The notes under the pieces: generated by a model
Seen by the model: only the letters and a program-made list of their open reading frames with translations
What the model was told of the DNA's origin: nothing
Databases searched by the model: none
Part shown: piece after piece, positions 1-7,861 of the stretch
Position numbering within the stretch: position 1 is the first letter of the stretch
How the letters are laid out: the number at the start of each line of letters is the position of its first letter
Source: Pelomonas sp046294815
GTDB taxonomy: Bacteria; Pseudomonadota; Gammaproteobacteria; Burkholderiales; Burkholderiaceae_C
NCBI GenBank assembly: GCA_046294815.1
Contig: JBKBOJ010000070.1
Coordinates: 1-15,876, forward strand
Reading direction: 5' to 3'
DNA length: 15,876 nt
Position numbers and translations under genes: made by a program

Positions 1-1902
1 CTGCCGCTGCTGCGCCTGGCCGCGGCGGCACACCAGCAACTGGGCGAGCTGGCCGATGCCGAGAACCTGCTGAACCAGGCCATCAAGCTGAGCCCAGACG
101 ACGTAGGCTTGCGCCGCCAGTTCGCCAGCCTTCAGCTGCAGCGGCGCGCGCCGGCCAAGACGCTGGACACGCTGCGCCCGCTGCTGGAGAGCGGCAAGGC
201 CGATGCCGAGACGCTGTTGCTGGCCGGCAAGGCGCAGCTGATGCAGGGCAACTTTGATGCCGCCGACCAGGCCTTCGGCGCCGCGGCCAAGCTGCGCCCT
301 GAGGATGCCAAGACCCAGGCGGCGCTGGCGCTGTCGGCCATCGTGCGCGACAGCGTCGCGCCGGGCGGCGCCGGCCGCGCCAAGGCCGACGCGGCGCTGA
401 ATCAGCTGCGCGAGCTGGCCGCCAAGGACAGCGGCAGCAACTACGACCTGATGCTGGTCAATGCGCTGATGCGCCGGCAGGACTTCCCGGCCGCGCTGGC
501 GGCGCTGGACAAGCTGGCGCCCAAGATGAAGGACAGCGCCGTGCCCGAGGCTCTGCGCGGCCGCGTCCACTTGGCGCGTCGGGACACCGCTGCCGCGCAG
601 GCCTCGTTCGAGGCCGCGCACAAGGCCGACCCGGCCTACCTGCCCGCGCTGCTGGGCCTGGTGGCCATCGACATGCAGGCCAAGCGCACCGACGCAGCCA
701 TCAAGCGGCTGGAGGGCTACATCGCCGGTCAGAAGCAGGCGTCGCAGGCGCGCCTGGCGCTGGCCGAGCTGCTGCTGCAGACCCAGGCGCCCATGGAGCG
801 CGTCACCGAGGTGTTGGCCACTGGCGTGCGCGAGGAGCCCACCGAGGTCGCGCTGCGCCTGGCCTACATCGACCAGCTGCTGCGCGTGGGCAACACCGCC
901 AAGGCCGCACAGGCGGCGCAGGAGGCCAGCGCTGCGCTGCCGCTCAACCCTGACCTGCTGGAGCGCCTGGCGCGCACCCAGCTGATGGCCGGCGACCGCG
1001 CCCAGGCAGCCAAGACCTACGCGCAGCTGACCACGCTGGCCCCCACGCGCGCCCAGGGCTGGCTGGGGCTGGCGCAGCTGCGCTTCATCGAGAAGGACTA
1101 CGCCGGTGCCGAGCGCGAGGTCAAGCGCGCGCTGGAGGCCGAGCCCCGCTCGGTTGCAGCGCAGCGGCTGCTGATCCAGCTGGCGGCCCGCCAGGGCCGG
1201 GTGGACGAGGCGCTGGCGGCGCTGCGCGAGCGTCAGAAGCAATACCCGCAGGAGGCCTTCGCGCTGCTTGCCGAGGCCGAGATCGAGGCCGGCCGCCAGC
1301 GGCTGGACGCCGCCATCCCGCTGCTGCGCAAGGCCGCCGCGCTGCGCGAGCCGGGCGACGCGCCGGTGCGCCTGTTCGCCGCACTGCTGGCGGCCAAGAA
1401 GCGCGATGAGGCGCTGGCCTTCGAGACGCAATGGAAGGCCGGCCATCCGCAGGACCAGGCCTTCGCCGCTGCGGCGGCCGACATCGTGCTGGCGCATGGC
1501 GACTTCGACGGCGCGCTGGCCCGCTACGAGGCGCTGCTGCAGCGCAACCCCGAGGCCGTGCCGCTGATCAACAACGTCGCCTGGCTGCGCAGCAAGGTCG
1601 GCAAGCCCGGCGCCCGCGAGCTGGCCGAGCGCGGCCTCAAGCTCAAGCCCGAGGACGGGGCGCTGCGCGACACCTATGCCACCGTGCTGGCCAACGAGCG
1701 CGAGTTCGGCCGCGCGATCAGCGTGCAGCGCCAGCTCATCGCCGACCAGCCCGACCAGCCCAGCTACAAGCTCAACCTGGCGCAGATCCTGATCCAGTCG
1801 GGCGACAAACAGGCCGCCAAGGCTGAGCTGGAGGGCCTGGCCAAGCTGGGCCCGAAGTTCCCGCAGCAGGCCCAGGTCGCGGCACTGCTGAAGACGCTGT
1901 GA
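1..1902 (+). CDS. prsT: PrsT-like TPR-repeat protein, 5' end cut by the window edge
   Basis: The frame is open from the first base, so the gene starts upstream; 633 residues are visible and the TGA is at 1900-1902. The protein is a continuous array of tetratricopeptide repeats rich in Ala, Leu and Gln, with typical helices such as LAKAGR-like and ALEAEPRSVAAQ-type turns. The C-terminus has the pattern I associate with the PEP-CTERM-system TPR lipoprotein family (PrsT): a NNVAWLRSKVG segment, then LKPEDGALRDTYATVLA, and a last repeat ending FPQQAQVAALLKTL. Family members are about 900 residues with a lipoprotein signal, so roughly 270 residues, including any signal, lie outside. Known members sit in exopolysaccharide/exosortase loci and are thought to be periplasmic scaffolds. 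No PEP-CTERM protein or exosortase is inside the window. The stop lies one base from the stop of the convergent dadA. Confidence is high for a TPR protein and moderate for PrsT. Confidence 0.8.
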   Translation: MPLLRLAAAAHQQLGELADAENLLNQAIKLSPDDVGLRRQFASLQLQRRAPAKTLDTLRPLLESGKADAETLLLAGKAQLMQGNFDAADQAFGAAAKLRPEDAKTQAALALSAIVRDSVAPGGAGRAKADAALNQLRELAAKDSGSNYDLMLVNALMRRQDFPAALAALDKLAPKMKDSAVPEALRGRVHLARRDTAAAQASFEAAHKADPAYLPALLGLVAIDMQAKRTDAAIKRLEGYIAGQKQASQARLALAELLLQTQAPMERVTEVLATGVREEPTEVALRLAYIDQLLRVGNTAKAAQAAQEASAALPLNPDLLERLARTQLMAGDRAQAAKTYAQLTTLAPTRAQGWLGLAQLRFIEKDYAGAEREVKRALEAEPRSVAAQRLLIQLAARQGRVDEALAALRERQKQYPQEAFALLAEAEIEAGRQRLDAAIPLLRKAAALREPGDAPVRLFAALLAAKKRDEALAFETQWKAGHPQDQAFAAAAADIVLAHGDFDGALARYEALLQRNPEAVPLINNVAWLRSKVGKPGARELAERGLKLKPEDGALRDTYATVLANEREFGRAISVQRQLIADQPDQPSYKLNLAQILIQSGDKQAAKAELEGLAKLGPKFPQQAQVAALLKTL

Positions 1903-1903
1903 C

Positions 1904-3181
1904 TCAGACCGGGCCGTAGAAGCCGAACGCCATCTCCGGCCGGCGCCCGGCGATCAGCTCGGCCAGCGCCCGGCCCGAGCCGGCGCCATGGGTCCAGCCC
2001 AGCGTGCCGTGGCCGGCGTTGAGCCACAGGTTGCGCGCCTTGCGGCTGCGGCCGATGTAGGGAATGTTGGTCGGCGTGCTGGGCCGCAGGCCGCACCAGA
2101 AGTTGGGCTCGCGGGTGTCGGCCACGCCGGGGAACAGCTCCTCGTAGCGCTTCACCAGCGCCGCGCAGCGCACCCGTGCGGTCGCGGAGTGCAGGCTCAG
2201 GTCGAAGCCCGACAGCTCCGCTGTGCCGGCGATGCGGACGTGGTCGCCCAGGCGCGAGATGGCGATCTTGCGGCTGTCGTCCAGCAGGCTGACGACGCTG
2301 GCGGCCTCGGGCTTCTTCAGGCGCAGCGTGGCCGAATAGCCTTTGGCCGGGTAGATGGCCAGCGACTCGCCCAGCGGTGCCAGCAGTGCCGGTGTGTATG
2401 AGCCCATGGCCGCGACGAAGGCGTCGCCCGAAACTGTCTTGCGCTCGCCGCTGCGGATGTGCGCGATCTGCACCGCTGCGATGCCGTCGCCGCTGCGCTG
2501 CAGGGCCAGGATGTCGTGCTCGTACAGGAACTGTGCGCCGCGCTCGGCGCACAGCCGCGCCAGCTTTTGCGTGAACACGCGCGCGTCGCCGCTCTCATCG
2601 CTGGGCGTGTAGGTGCCGCCGACGATCCGGTGGCCGAAGGCGGCCAACGCCGGTTCGACCTTGAGCACCTCCTCACGGCTCAGCACACGGCGGTCCACGC
2701 CGTGGCGGCGCATGATCTCGGCACCGGCCGCGCCGCTGTCGAAGTCGGCCTGGCTGGAGAAGAAATGCAGGATGCCGCGCTCCAGGCGGTCGTACTCGAT
2801 GCCGGTGCGCGCGACCAATTCCTTCAGCGACGCGTGCGAGTAGCGGCCCAACTGCACCAGCTGCTCCACGTTGCGCTCGAAGGCGGCATCCGTGCACTGC
2901 ATCAGGAAGGCCAGGCCCCAGCGCCACTGCTGGGGGTCCAGCCGCGGGCGGAACAGCAGCGGCGAGTCGTCGCGCAGCAGCCATTTGGCCACCTTCAACG
3001 GCGCGCCGGCATTGGCCCAGGGTTCGCAGAAGCTGACCGAGATCTGTGCGCCATTGGCGAAGCTGGTCTCCAGCGCCGCGTCGGCCTGGCGGTCCACGAC
3101 GACCACCTCGTGACCCTCTTCGAGCAGATACCAGGCGGTGGCGATGCCGATGATGCCGGCGCCGAGAACGACGATCTTCAT
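1904..3181 (-). CDS. dadA: D-amino acid dehydrogenase (FAD-dependent, DadA type)
   Basis: The 425-residue product matches DadA in length (E. coli 432) and layout. DadA oxidatively deaminates D-amino acids such as D-Ala to 2-oxo acids and feeds electrons to the respiratory chain at the inner membrane. The N-terminus has the FAD dinucleotide fold GAGIIG (residues 7-12) with the ribose-binding acid D30, followed by ALETSFANGAQIS. GLRPSTPTNIPYIGRS begins near residue 364, and LNAGHGTLGW is the FAD-proximal signature. The start at 3181 puts Met just before the FAD strand and has an AAGAGGGA ribosome site about 6 nt upstream; the open frame continues further upstream but as out-of-frame argO sequence. 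It lies 17 bp after argO on the same strand and is probably co-transcribed. Other flavin amine oxidases (glycine oxidase-like) are possible but fit less well. Confidence 0.9.
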   Translation of the reverse strand: MKIVVLGAGIIGIATAWYLLEEGHEVVVVDRQADAALETSFANGAQISVSFCEPWANAGAPLKVAKWLLRDDSPLLFRPRLDPQQWRWGLAFLMQCTDAAFERNVEQLVQLGRYSHASLKELVARTGIEYDRLERGILHFFSSQADFDSGAAGAEIMRRHGVDRRVLSREEVLKVEPALAAFGHRIVGGTYTPSDESGDARVFTQKLARLCAERGAQFLYEHDILALQRSGDGIAAVQIAHIRSGERKTVSGDAFVAAMGSYTPALLAPLGESLAIYPAKGYSATLRLKKPEAASVVSLLDDSRKIAISRLGDHVRIAGTAELSGFDLSLHSATARVRCAALVKRYEELFPGVADTREPNFWCGLRPSTPTNIPYIGRSRKARNLWLNAGHGTLGWTHGAGSGRALAELIAGRRPEMAFGFYGPV

Positions 3182-3198
3182 GGGCGTCCCTCTTCTTG

Positions 3199-3834
3199 TT
3201 AAAGCGGTTGCAGAAGCAGTTGCAGGCCCAGGCCGGCCATCAGCAGCGCGACCAGCGCGTCGATGATGCGCCAGGTGCGGGTGCTCTGCAGCCGGGGTGC
3301 GGCTGCGGTCGCGCCGAAGCCCAGCAGGGCGAACCACATCGCGGAGGCCAGGCCGGCGCCGGCAACGAAGGCCGGCCGCAGCTCGGCCGGCTGCCGCGCG
3401 CCCAGGCCGCCCAGCAGCACGACGGTGTCCAGGTAGACATGCGGATTCAGATAGGTGAAGGCCAGCGCCGCCGACAGCGTGGCCGCCAGACCACCGGTTC
3501 CGCCCTGGGGCTGCAGACCGTCGCTGGGCCGCCATGCACGCCGGGCCGCCAGCCCCGCATAGCCCAGCAGGAACGCCGCGCCGCCGAAGCGCAAGACCGT
3601 CAGCAGCAGCGGCTGGCCCTGGATCAGCGTGCCCAGGCCGAACACGCCCAGCGCGATCAGCAGCCAGTCCGACAGCGTGCAGACCGCGACGACGGCGCCC
3701 ACATGCTGGCGCTTCAGGCCCTGGCGCAGCACCAGTGCGTTTTGTGCCCCGATGGCGAGGATGAGCCCGGCGCTCATGGCCCAGCCCTGCGCGAAGACGG
3801 CAGGGGCCTGGCTGGTGGGCGTGAGGTCGGGCAT
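3199..3834 (-). CDS. argO: LysE/ArgO-family basic amino acid exporter
   Basis: A 211-residue, very hydrophobic protein with about six membrane segments, the usual size for LysE/ArgO transporters that export L-arginine and/or L-lysine across the inner membrane. Family hallmarks are seen: the first membrane helix with AIGAQNALVLRQG (about 28-39), the CTLSDWLLI helix (52-60), and the strongly conserved NPHVYLDT (130-137). The tail TRTWRIIDALVALLMAGLGLQL matches the last helix. The ATG at 3834 gives a short cytoplasmic lead; a later Met at residue 20 would cut into the first helix. A divergent argP begins 73 bp away, the arrangement expected for an ArgP/LysG-controlled exporter. dadA follows after 17 bp. 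Which basic amino acid is exported cannot be told from sequence. Confidence 0.9.
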   Translation of the reverse strand: MPDLTPTSQAPAVFAQGWAMSAGLILAIGAQNALVLRQGLKRQHVGAVVAVCTLSDWLLIALGVFGLGTLIQGQPLLLTVLRFGGAAFLLGYAGLAARRAWRPSDGLQPQGGTGGLAATLSAALAFTYLNPHVYLDTVVLLGGLGARQPAELRPAFVAGAGLASAMWFALLGFGATAAAPRLQSTRTWRIIDALVALLMAGLGLQLLLQPL

Positions 3835-3907
3835 CGGCGGATTCTCGGCAGCCGGCGCCTATTCAAGAAGCATCATGAATATTATTCGGCATACATCAGC
3901 ACGGCTT
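3835..3907. promoter_or_regulatory. argO/argP divergent control region with a short dyad
   Basis: This 73-bp gap is the only space for both promoters. Its middle (about 3861-3900) is much richer in A and T than the surrounding genes. It carries a perfect GAATA-T-TATTC dyad at 3877-3887, a plausible part of an ArgP operator, since LysR-type regulators bind AT-rich imperfect dyads between divergent genes. No convincing -35/-10 pair was picked out on either strand. Confidence 0.5.
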
Positions 3908-4813
3908 ATGAAAGACTTCGATCCCGCCTCCCTGGATTGCCTGGCCGCGCTGGCCGACGAGCAAGGCTTCGAACGCGCGGCCCAGCGCCTGTCCATCACG
4001 CAGAGCGCGGTGTCGCAGCGGCTGCGCGCGCTGGAGGCGCAGGTGGGCCAGCCGCTGGTCGTGCGCTCACGCCCGCTGCGGCTGACCGAGGCCGGCAAGG
4101 TGTTGCTGCGCTTCGCGCGCCAGCTGCAGGCCTTGCGCATCGACGTCGCGCGGGAGCTGGGTGAGCGTGTCGCGCCGCAGTCGCGGCTGGCCATTGCCGT
4201 CAACGCCGACAGCCTGGCCACCTGGGTGTTGCCGGCGCTGGACGCCCTGGTCCAGCAGGGGCTGCGCGAGGGCTATGGGCTGGAGCTGGTCGTCGACGAC
4301 CAGGATTTCACCCACGACGGCCTGCGCCAGGGCGCGGTGCTGGGCTGCGTCAGCACGGTGGCCGAGGCCTTGCAGGGCTGCCGCGTGCAGCCGCTGGGGG
4401 TGATGCGCTACGTGGCCGTGGCCAGCCCGGGTTTTCTCGCCGCCTGGCTGCCAGAGGGGCTGCATGCCGGCAACTTCGCCGACACGCCCTTCCTGGTCTT
4501 CAACCGCAAGGACGACACCCAGGCGCAATGGGTGGCTCAGGCCTTCGGCGTGCGCGCGCCGCGGCTGCGCGAGCGCTTCGTGCCTTCCAGCGAGGCCTAT
4601 GTGAACGCCGCGGTGATGGGCTGGGGGGTGGGCGTAGCGCCCGAGATCCAGGTTCGACCGCTCATCCAGGCCGGGCGGCTGGTTGCGCTGCGGCCGGAAG
4701 TCGGTGTGGACGTGGCCTTGTACTGGCATCAATGGCAGCTGCAGGGGCGCGGCGCCTTGCTGGATCAGATCGGCCAGGCCCTGGCCGAAGGCGCGCGACT
4801 GGCGCTGCGCTGA
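3908..4813 (+). CDS. argP: LysR-family regulator of the ArgP/LysG group
   Basis: A 301-residue LysR-type transcription factor, close to ArgP of E. coli (297). The N-terminal winged helix-turn-helix spans about residues 5-62 (FERAAQRLSITQSAVSQRL is the recognition region). The ArgP-specific stretch AVNADSLATWVLPAL (97-111) is nearly identical to E. coli ArgP as I recall it. The rest is the effector-binding domain, which in the family senses lysine/arginine. The start at 3908 aligns with the family N-terminus but has no clear ribosome site. An in-frame ATG at 3875, preceded by AAGAAG, would add 11 residues; translation from there would run across the candidate operator, so 3908 is preferred. 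A longer open frame back to 3629 only shadows argO. Its divergent position points to argO-dadA as targets. Confidence 0.9.
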   Translation: MKDFDPASLDCLAALADEQGFERAAQRLSITQSAVSQRLRALEAQVGQPLVVRSRPLRLTEAGKVLLRFARQLQALRIDVARELGERVAPQSRLAIAVNADSLATWVLPALDALVQQGLREGYGLELVVDDQDFTHDGLRQGAVLGCVSTVAEALQGCRVQPLGVMRYVAVASPGFLAAWLPEGLHAGNFADTPFLVFNRKDDTQAQWVAQAFGVRAPRLRERFVPSSEAYVNAAVMGWGVGVAPEIQVRPLIQAGRLVALRPEVGVDVALYWHQWQLQGRGALLDQIGQALAEGARLALR

Positions 4814-4820
4814 GCGGGCC

Positions 4821-4991
4821 TCAGCGCACGGGGCCAGAGGCGGCCGGGGCCGGTGCGGTGCTGGCCTTGGCCAGCAGCACCGCGGCAGGACCGTGCAGCC
4901 TGGGCTGCACGGCGAGAGCCATCCACAGCGTGCCGGCGACGACCATGCCGATGACGCCGTTGGCGATCCATTTCAAGACAGCAGGACTCAT
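4821..4991 (-). CDS. Small hypothetical single-pass membrane protein
   Basis: A 56-codon gene that I do not recognise. Residues 8-28 (WIANGVIGMVVAGTLWMALAV) form one likely membrane helix, followed by a short Ala/Pro-rich tail that could be periplasmic or cytoplasmic. Third codon positions are overwhelmingly G or C, as in the neighbouring genes, which supports real coding. The ATG at 4991 is chosen because it falls just before the helix; the frame is open further upstream to 5129 but that extension looks non-coding. The ribosome site is weak. It converges with argP, with 7 bp between stop codons, and no terminator is seen between them. Confidence 0.55.
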   Translation of the reverse strand: MSPAVLKWIANGVIGMVVAGTLWMALAVQPRLHGPAAVLLAKASTAPAPAASGPVR

Positions 4992-5287
4992 ACGGGAAAG
5001 CCCGGGGTTTTGGGGAGCGCGAAGCTTAAGCGCATCTGCGCCGATTGCGCTCGCCCGAACTGGGCAATCGGGCCGGTCATTTGCAATCGCGCAACGCTCA
5101 CGCGACTGACGCGAAACGGCCACAAACACCCGCCGTCACGGAGCGTTCGACCCACCCTGAATGTGTGGTAGTTGCAGCAGGGGCAATATTTACTCGCAGT
5201 TGAGGGGTTCTCTTGTCACATGGATCCCGCACACTGGCTGCACCCAGAGCCGATGCGTCTGTCGGCTGACTGCCAGTGAGGTTTGCC
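4992..5287. other. About 300 bp without a gene, between two divergent small genes
   Basis: No coding frame with the local codon bias is visible here. The sequence is less GC-rich than its surroundings, especially at 5160-5220, where an AATATTTA patch (5185-5192) could serve as a -10 element on either strand. No matching -35 hexamer at normal spacing was found, so promoters for the 4821-4991 and 5288-5506 genes are only presumed to be here. Confidence 0.35.
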
Positions 5288-5506
5288 ATGCGATTCGTTC
5301 CAGCGCTGCGTTTGTTCCGTCGTGACGCTGCCGTTCGCAGCGAACCTGATCCGGCGGACCTGGGCACGGCTTTCGGCCTGGATGCTTGCCTGGACGGCGA
5401 GGTCAGCGAGTACCGCAGCCAGCCGCCCAGCGATTTTCTGGAGTCGCAGTCGCGCGGTGCGGCGCAGGAGTCGCCGCTGAGCTGGCTGTCGCGCCGGATC
5501 GCTTAA
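5288..5506 (+). CDS. Small hypothetical protein (72 residues)
   Basis: A short gene of unknown function. The ATG at 5288 has a GTGAGG ribosome-site-like sequence about 7 nt upstream; a GTG at 5276 in the same frame would add four residues. Codon third positions are strongly G/C in the later two-thirds, like real genes here. The product begins with a basic, partly hydrophobic stretch (MRFVPALRLFRR) and continues as a soluble acidic/Ser-rich segment with no recognised domain, signal or cysteine pattern. It converges with the nucleotidyltransferase gene, and the two TAA stops share the palindrome TTAA (5503-5506). It could be a chance frame, but codon use and the ribosome site argue for a gene. 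Confidence 0.5.
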   Translation: MRFVPALRLFRRDAAVRSEPDPADLGTAFGLDACLDGEVSEYRSQPPSDFLESQSRGAAQESPLSWLSRRIA

Positions 5507-6600
5507 GCGCCCTTCGCGCCGTCCGCCTTGGGCGGCAGCAAGCGCAGCCAGGCCTTGCGGGCCAGATGCAAGCTCAGCAGGCCCATCGGCATGCGCAGCC
5601 AGTGCGCGCGCACGTACAAGGCCATCCTCGCCCAACCCGTGCCCCAAGAGTCGCAGCTGGCATGCATGGGCTGCAGCGCCCGGTCGTAGCAGGCATCCAT
5701 CAGCCACAGCGTGAGGCCGGACGGCGCTGCGGCGCGTTCGACGGCCGCGTAGAGATCGTCAGGCACCGGCGTGCCCAGCCAACGGCGGCAGTAGCGCAGC
5801 GCGTAGTACAGCGGGCGCGTGAGGCCTAGCGTGCAGGCACGCGGCAGCAGTTCCTCGTTAAAGCCCGGCCGGCCGCAGAAGTCGCGCAGCAGTGCGTCCA
5901 AGTCGAACAGGTCGCGCAGTCCCTTGTCCAGCTCGCCCTCGTGGAAGAGGTGGGCGGCGCTGTGCAGCAGCATGGTGGTGGGCGCCAGCACGTCGACGCC
6001 GGGCGGGTCGTCGAGCGGACGCAGGTCGTCGAACAGCGCGCCCGTGTTGACCTTGAGCCGGGCCGTCGGCGGCAGGATGGTGTGGTGCACGTCCAAGCTG
6101 GTGCCGCGCTGGACATGCCCTAGCGGCGGGATCTCATGCATCCAGTCTCGGTAGTAGCGCTGGTCGTAAGCATCGAGCTCGTCGCTGAACGCCCAGCCGC
6201 TGGCCAGCAAGGCCTGCTCGACCTGGGCGATGGCAGCCTTGGGCACGAGGATGTCCACGTCGCCGAACAGCCGCCCCTGGCTGGCGGGCATGCCGGCCAT
6301 CAGATAGGCCGCGCCCTTCAACAGCACGGGACGCAGGCCCAGCGGCGCCAGGGCGGCCTGGATGCAGCGCACCTCCCAGCGCGTCGTCTGCACCTGTCGC
6401 CGTGCCACCATCAGCGCACCCACCAGGTGGCGCCGCGGCGCCTCGGGGACGTGCGGCAGCCTCGGCTCCAGCAAGGACGCCAGGCGCGACAGCAGATTGG
6501 CGCGGCGCCCCTGCCGGATCAGCAGATCCCATGCCGCTGGGCTCAGCCCCTCGGTGCGGCCGGGGTCCAGCAGGCATTGCAGCAGCAGCGGGCGCTTCAT
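5503..6600 (-). CDS. NTP_transf_5-type nucleotidyltransferase family protein of the HPr-rel-A cassette
   Basis: 365 residues. The active-site features of the uncharacterised nucleotidyltransferase family NTP_transf_5 are visible: VLLKGAAYL (92-100), then RLFGDVDILVP (110-120) with the paired acids D114 and D116, and a third acid in SLDVHHTIL (D170). These would bind Mg-NTP as in pol-beta-like transferases; the acceptor is unknown. The C-terminal part is helical, with conserved HSAAHLFHEGELDKGLRDLFDLDALL near the middle, as in relatives. The ATG at 6600 overlaps the kinase stop by 4 bp (ATGA), implying translational coupling, so it is the last gene of the four-gene operon. Relatives of this family also occur in lasso-peptide and other peptide-modification clusters. 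The family assignment is firm; a substrate cannot be named. Confidence 0.8.
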   Translation of the reverse strand: MKRPLLLQCLLDPGRTEGLSPAAWDLLIRQGRRANLLSRLASLLEPRLPHVPEAPRRHLVGALMVARRQVQTTRWEVRCIQAALAPLGLRPVLLKGAAYLMAGMPASQGRLFGDVDILVPKAAIAQVEQALLASGWAFSDELDAYDQRYYRDWMHEIPPLGHVQRGTSLDVHHTILPPTARLKVNTGALFDDLRPLDDPPGVDVLAPTTMLLHSAAHLFHEGELDKGLRDLFDLDALLRDFCGRPGFNEELLPRACTLGLTRPLYYALRYCRRWLGTPVPDDLYAAVERAAAPSGLTLWLMDACYDRALQPMHASCDSWGTGWARMALYVRAHWLRMPMGLLSLHLARKAWLRLLPPKADGAKGA

Positions 6601-7517
6601 TCGATGGCCCTGCCTTCTGCCAGAGCGGCGAGTCGCGCGATGGCGTCGTCCAGATCGGCATAGACCAGCTCGAAGCACGCGCAGCGCTCCACCAGGTCCG
6701 CCGTCATCTCGAAGCCGGCGCGTCCGTGGACGTCGTAGTTGAAGGCCTGCTCGGCAAGCAGCAGCAGCATGTGGGCCTTGTCGGTGGGCATCAGCAGCGT
6801 GGGGCTGCCGGCTTCGTAGCGGGGCGAGATGATCCAGGCGGGCTGGGCCGGCTCGCGAACACGGGCAATGGCGTCGTCGGGCGCCTTCATCAGCGCCAGC
6901 GTGCCCTTCAGCGTATCCGCCACGGGCCGGGTCAGCACGGCCTGGGGCGCGAAGCGGCGGATGACGTCGATGGCCGCATTCTTCAGGTTCACGGGGCGGG
7001 CCATGCCGAACACCTGGCCACTGGCCGGCTCCAGCAGGCTCAGCTCGTCGGACAGCAGGCGCCAGCCGCGGTGTGCCAGGGCGGCCGTCAGCGTGCTCTT
7101 GCCCGACCCCGGGGGGGCCGGCAGCAGCAGCGCCCTGCCGCCGCGCTCCAGCGCCGCGGCGTGATAGACCAGGTATTGATGCGCCAGCGACGTGACGGCC
7201 CAGTTCAGACCCCACTCCACCATGTGGAAGGCCTGGGTGGCGGGCAACGGGCTGAAGGCGGGGTCGCCGTCGGCGTAGAACCGCGCCTGCGGCTTGAGCC
7301 AGCCGCGCAAACCCTTCTCGCGCAGCACTTGCAGATGGAAGTCGGCGAATTCGTCGCGCTCGCCCAGCTCGGCCCAGGGGTAGAGCAGCATCAAGTCTTC
7401 GGCGACGCGCGGCAGGTCTGAGGCCAGGCGCACGACGAAAGGCGGGGTGCGCAGGGTCAGCTCGCCCCGGGCCAGGGCCTGTCTGAGCTCGGCAGCCGTC
7501 CTATCCCCCAGTTTCAT
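6597..7517 (-). CDS. HprK-related kinase (HprK-related kinase A type)
   Basis: 306 residues. The C-terminal half resembles the catalytic domain of HPr serine kinase/phosphorylase. YHAAALE (118-124) leads into a P-loop APPGSGKST (134-142), followed by the RGWRLLSDE segment (150-158), whose D157 is where HprK has its Mg/catalytic acid. Genuine HprK has an SGxGKSE loop and an HPr-recognition region near the C-terminus; the loop differs here and the HPr region was not seen, and no HPr/PTS gene is nearby, so the target is probably not HPr. Size and neighbours fit the family named HprK-related kinase A (HPr-rel-A system). Both ends overlap neighbours by 4 bp (7514-7517 and 6597-6600). It is cytoplasmic, with no signal or membrane segment. 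A phosphotransfer role is likely; the substrate is unknown. Confidence 0.85.
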   Translation of the reverse strand: MKLGDRTAAELRQALARGELTLRTPPFVVRLASDLPRVAEDLMLLYPWAELGERDEFADFHLQVLREKGLRGWLKPQARFYADGDPAFSPLPATQAFHMVEWGLNWAVTSLAHQYLVYHAAALERGGRALLLPAPPGSGKSTLTAALAHRGWRLLSDELSLLEPASGQVFGMARPVNLKNAAIDVIRRFAPQAVLTRPVADTLKGTLALMKAPDDAIARVREPAQPAWIISPRYEAGSPTLLMPTDKAHMLLLLAEQAFNYDVHGRAGFEMTADLVERCACFELVYADLDDAIARLAALAEGRAIE

Positions 7518-7804
7518 GGCTGTGCTTGCGCGGCGCGCACCAGGCCCAGCTCCGCCAGCAATTGCAGCTGCTGCTCGATCTGCCGCGCCATCTCGTCCTG
7601 CGCCAGCCCCTGAGGCATCGCATCGGACAACTCCTGGACCAGCGCTTCGACGGACCAGGCCCGGGGCAGCAGCAGTGTCAGGATTTCCAGCGCCAGGGCG
7701 TTGATCACATGGGTGTCGCCGCTGCCAAGATCGTAGATGGCGGCGTGCCCATCCCATTCGCGCCAGACAAGCTCATGCGGCCTGACGGCCATCCAGGTCA
7801 TCAT
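7514..7804 (-). CDS. PqqD-like protein of the HPr-rel-A system
   Basis: A 96-residue protein with the PqqD fold pattern: a short strand region WREWDGHAAIYDLGSGDTHVIN (first 20 of these residues are 14-33), LALEILTLLL, and a helical C-terminal half (VEALVQEL, IEQQLQLLAELGLV). PqqD-type domains usually bind a peptide or protein substrate and present it to a modifying enzyme. The GDTH-containing strand is what I associate with the subfamily encoded beside HprK-related kinase A. The first codon at 7804 is the first of two adjacent ATGs; Met5 is another possible start. The stop overlaps the kinase start (ATGA at 7514-7517). The Tat-protein gene ends 57 bp upstream on the same strand. The family call is good; the ligand is unknown. 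Confidence 0.8.
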   Translation of the reverse strand: MMTWMAVRPHELVWREWDGHAAIYDLGSGDTHVINALALEILTLLLPRAWSVEALVQELSDAMPQGLAQDEMARQIEQQLQLLAELGLVRAAQAQP

Positions 7805-7861
7805 GCCGGGCGTGTTCAGCGTGTCCGGCCGGACGCCGCCCCGCTCGGGATCACGCGGGCC

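Noticed and set aside
2459..3202. Long plus-strand open frame opposite dadA
   Set aside because: It is a shadow frame of the well-supported dadA, with no domain and a composition expected from a high-GC antisense frame.
3629..3907. N-terminal extension of argP to 3629
   Set aside because: The added residues overlap argO in another frame and have no counterpart in ArgP, whose N-terminus aligns at 3908.
7111..7117. Run of seven G (C on the coding strand) over the kinase P-loop, considered as a phase-variation tract
   Set aside because: The frame is intact, seven C/G arises naturally from Pro-Pro-Gly codons at this GC, and nothing suggests variation.
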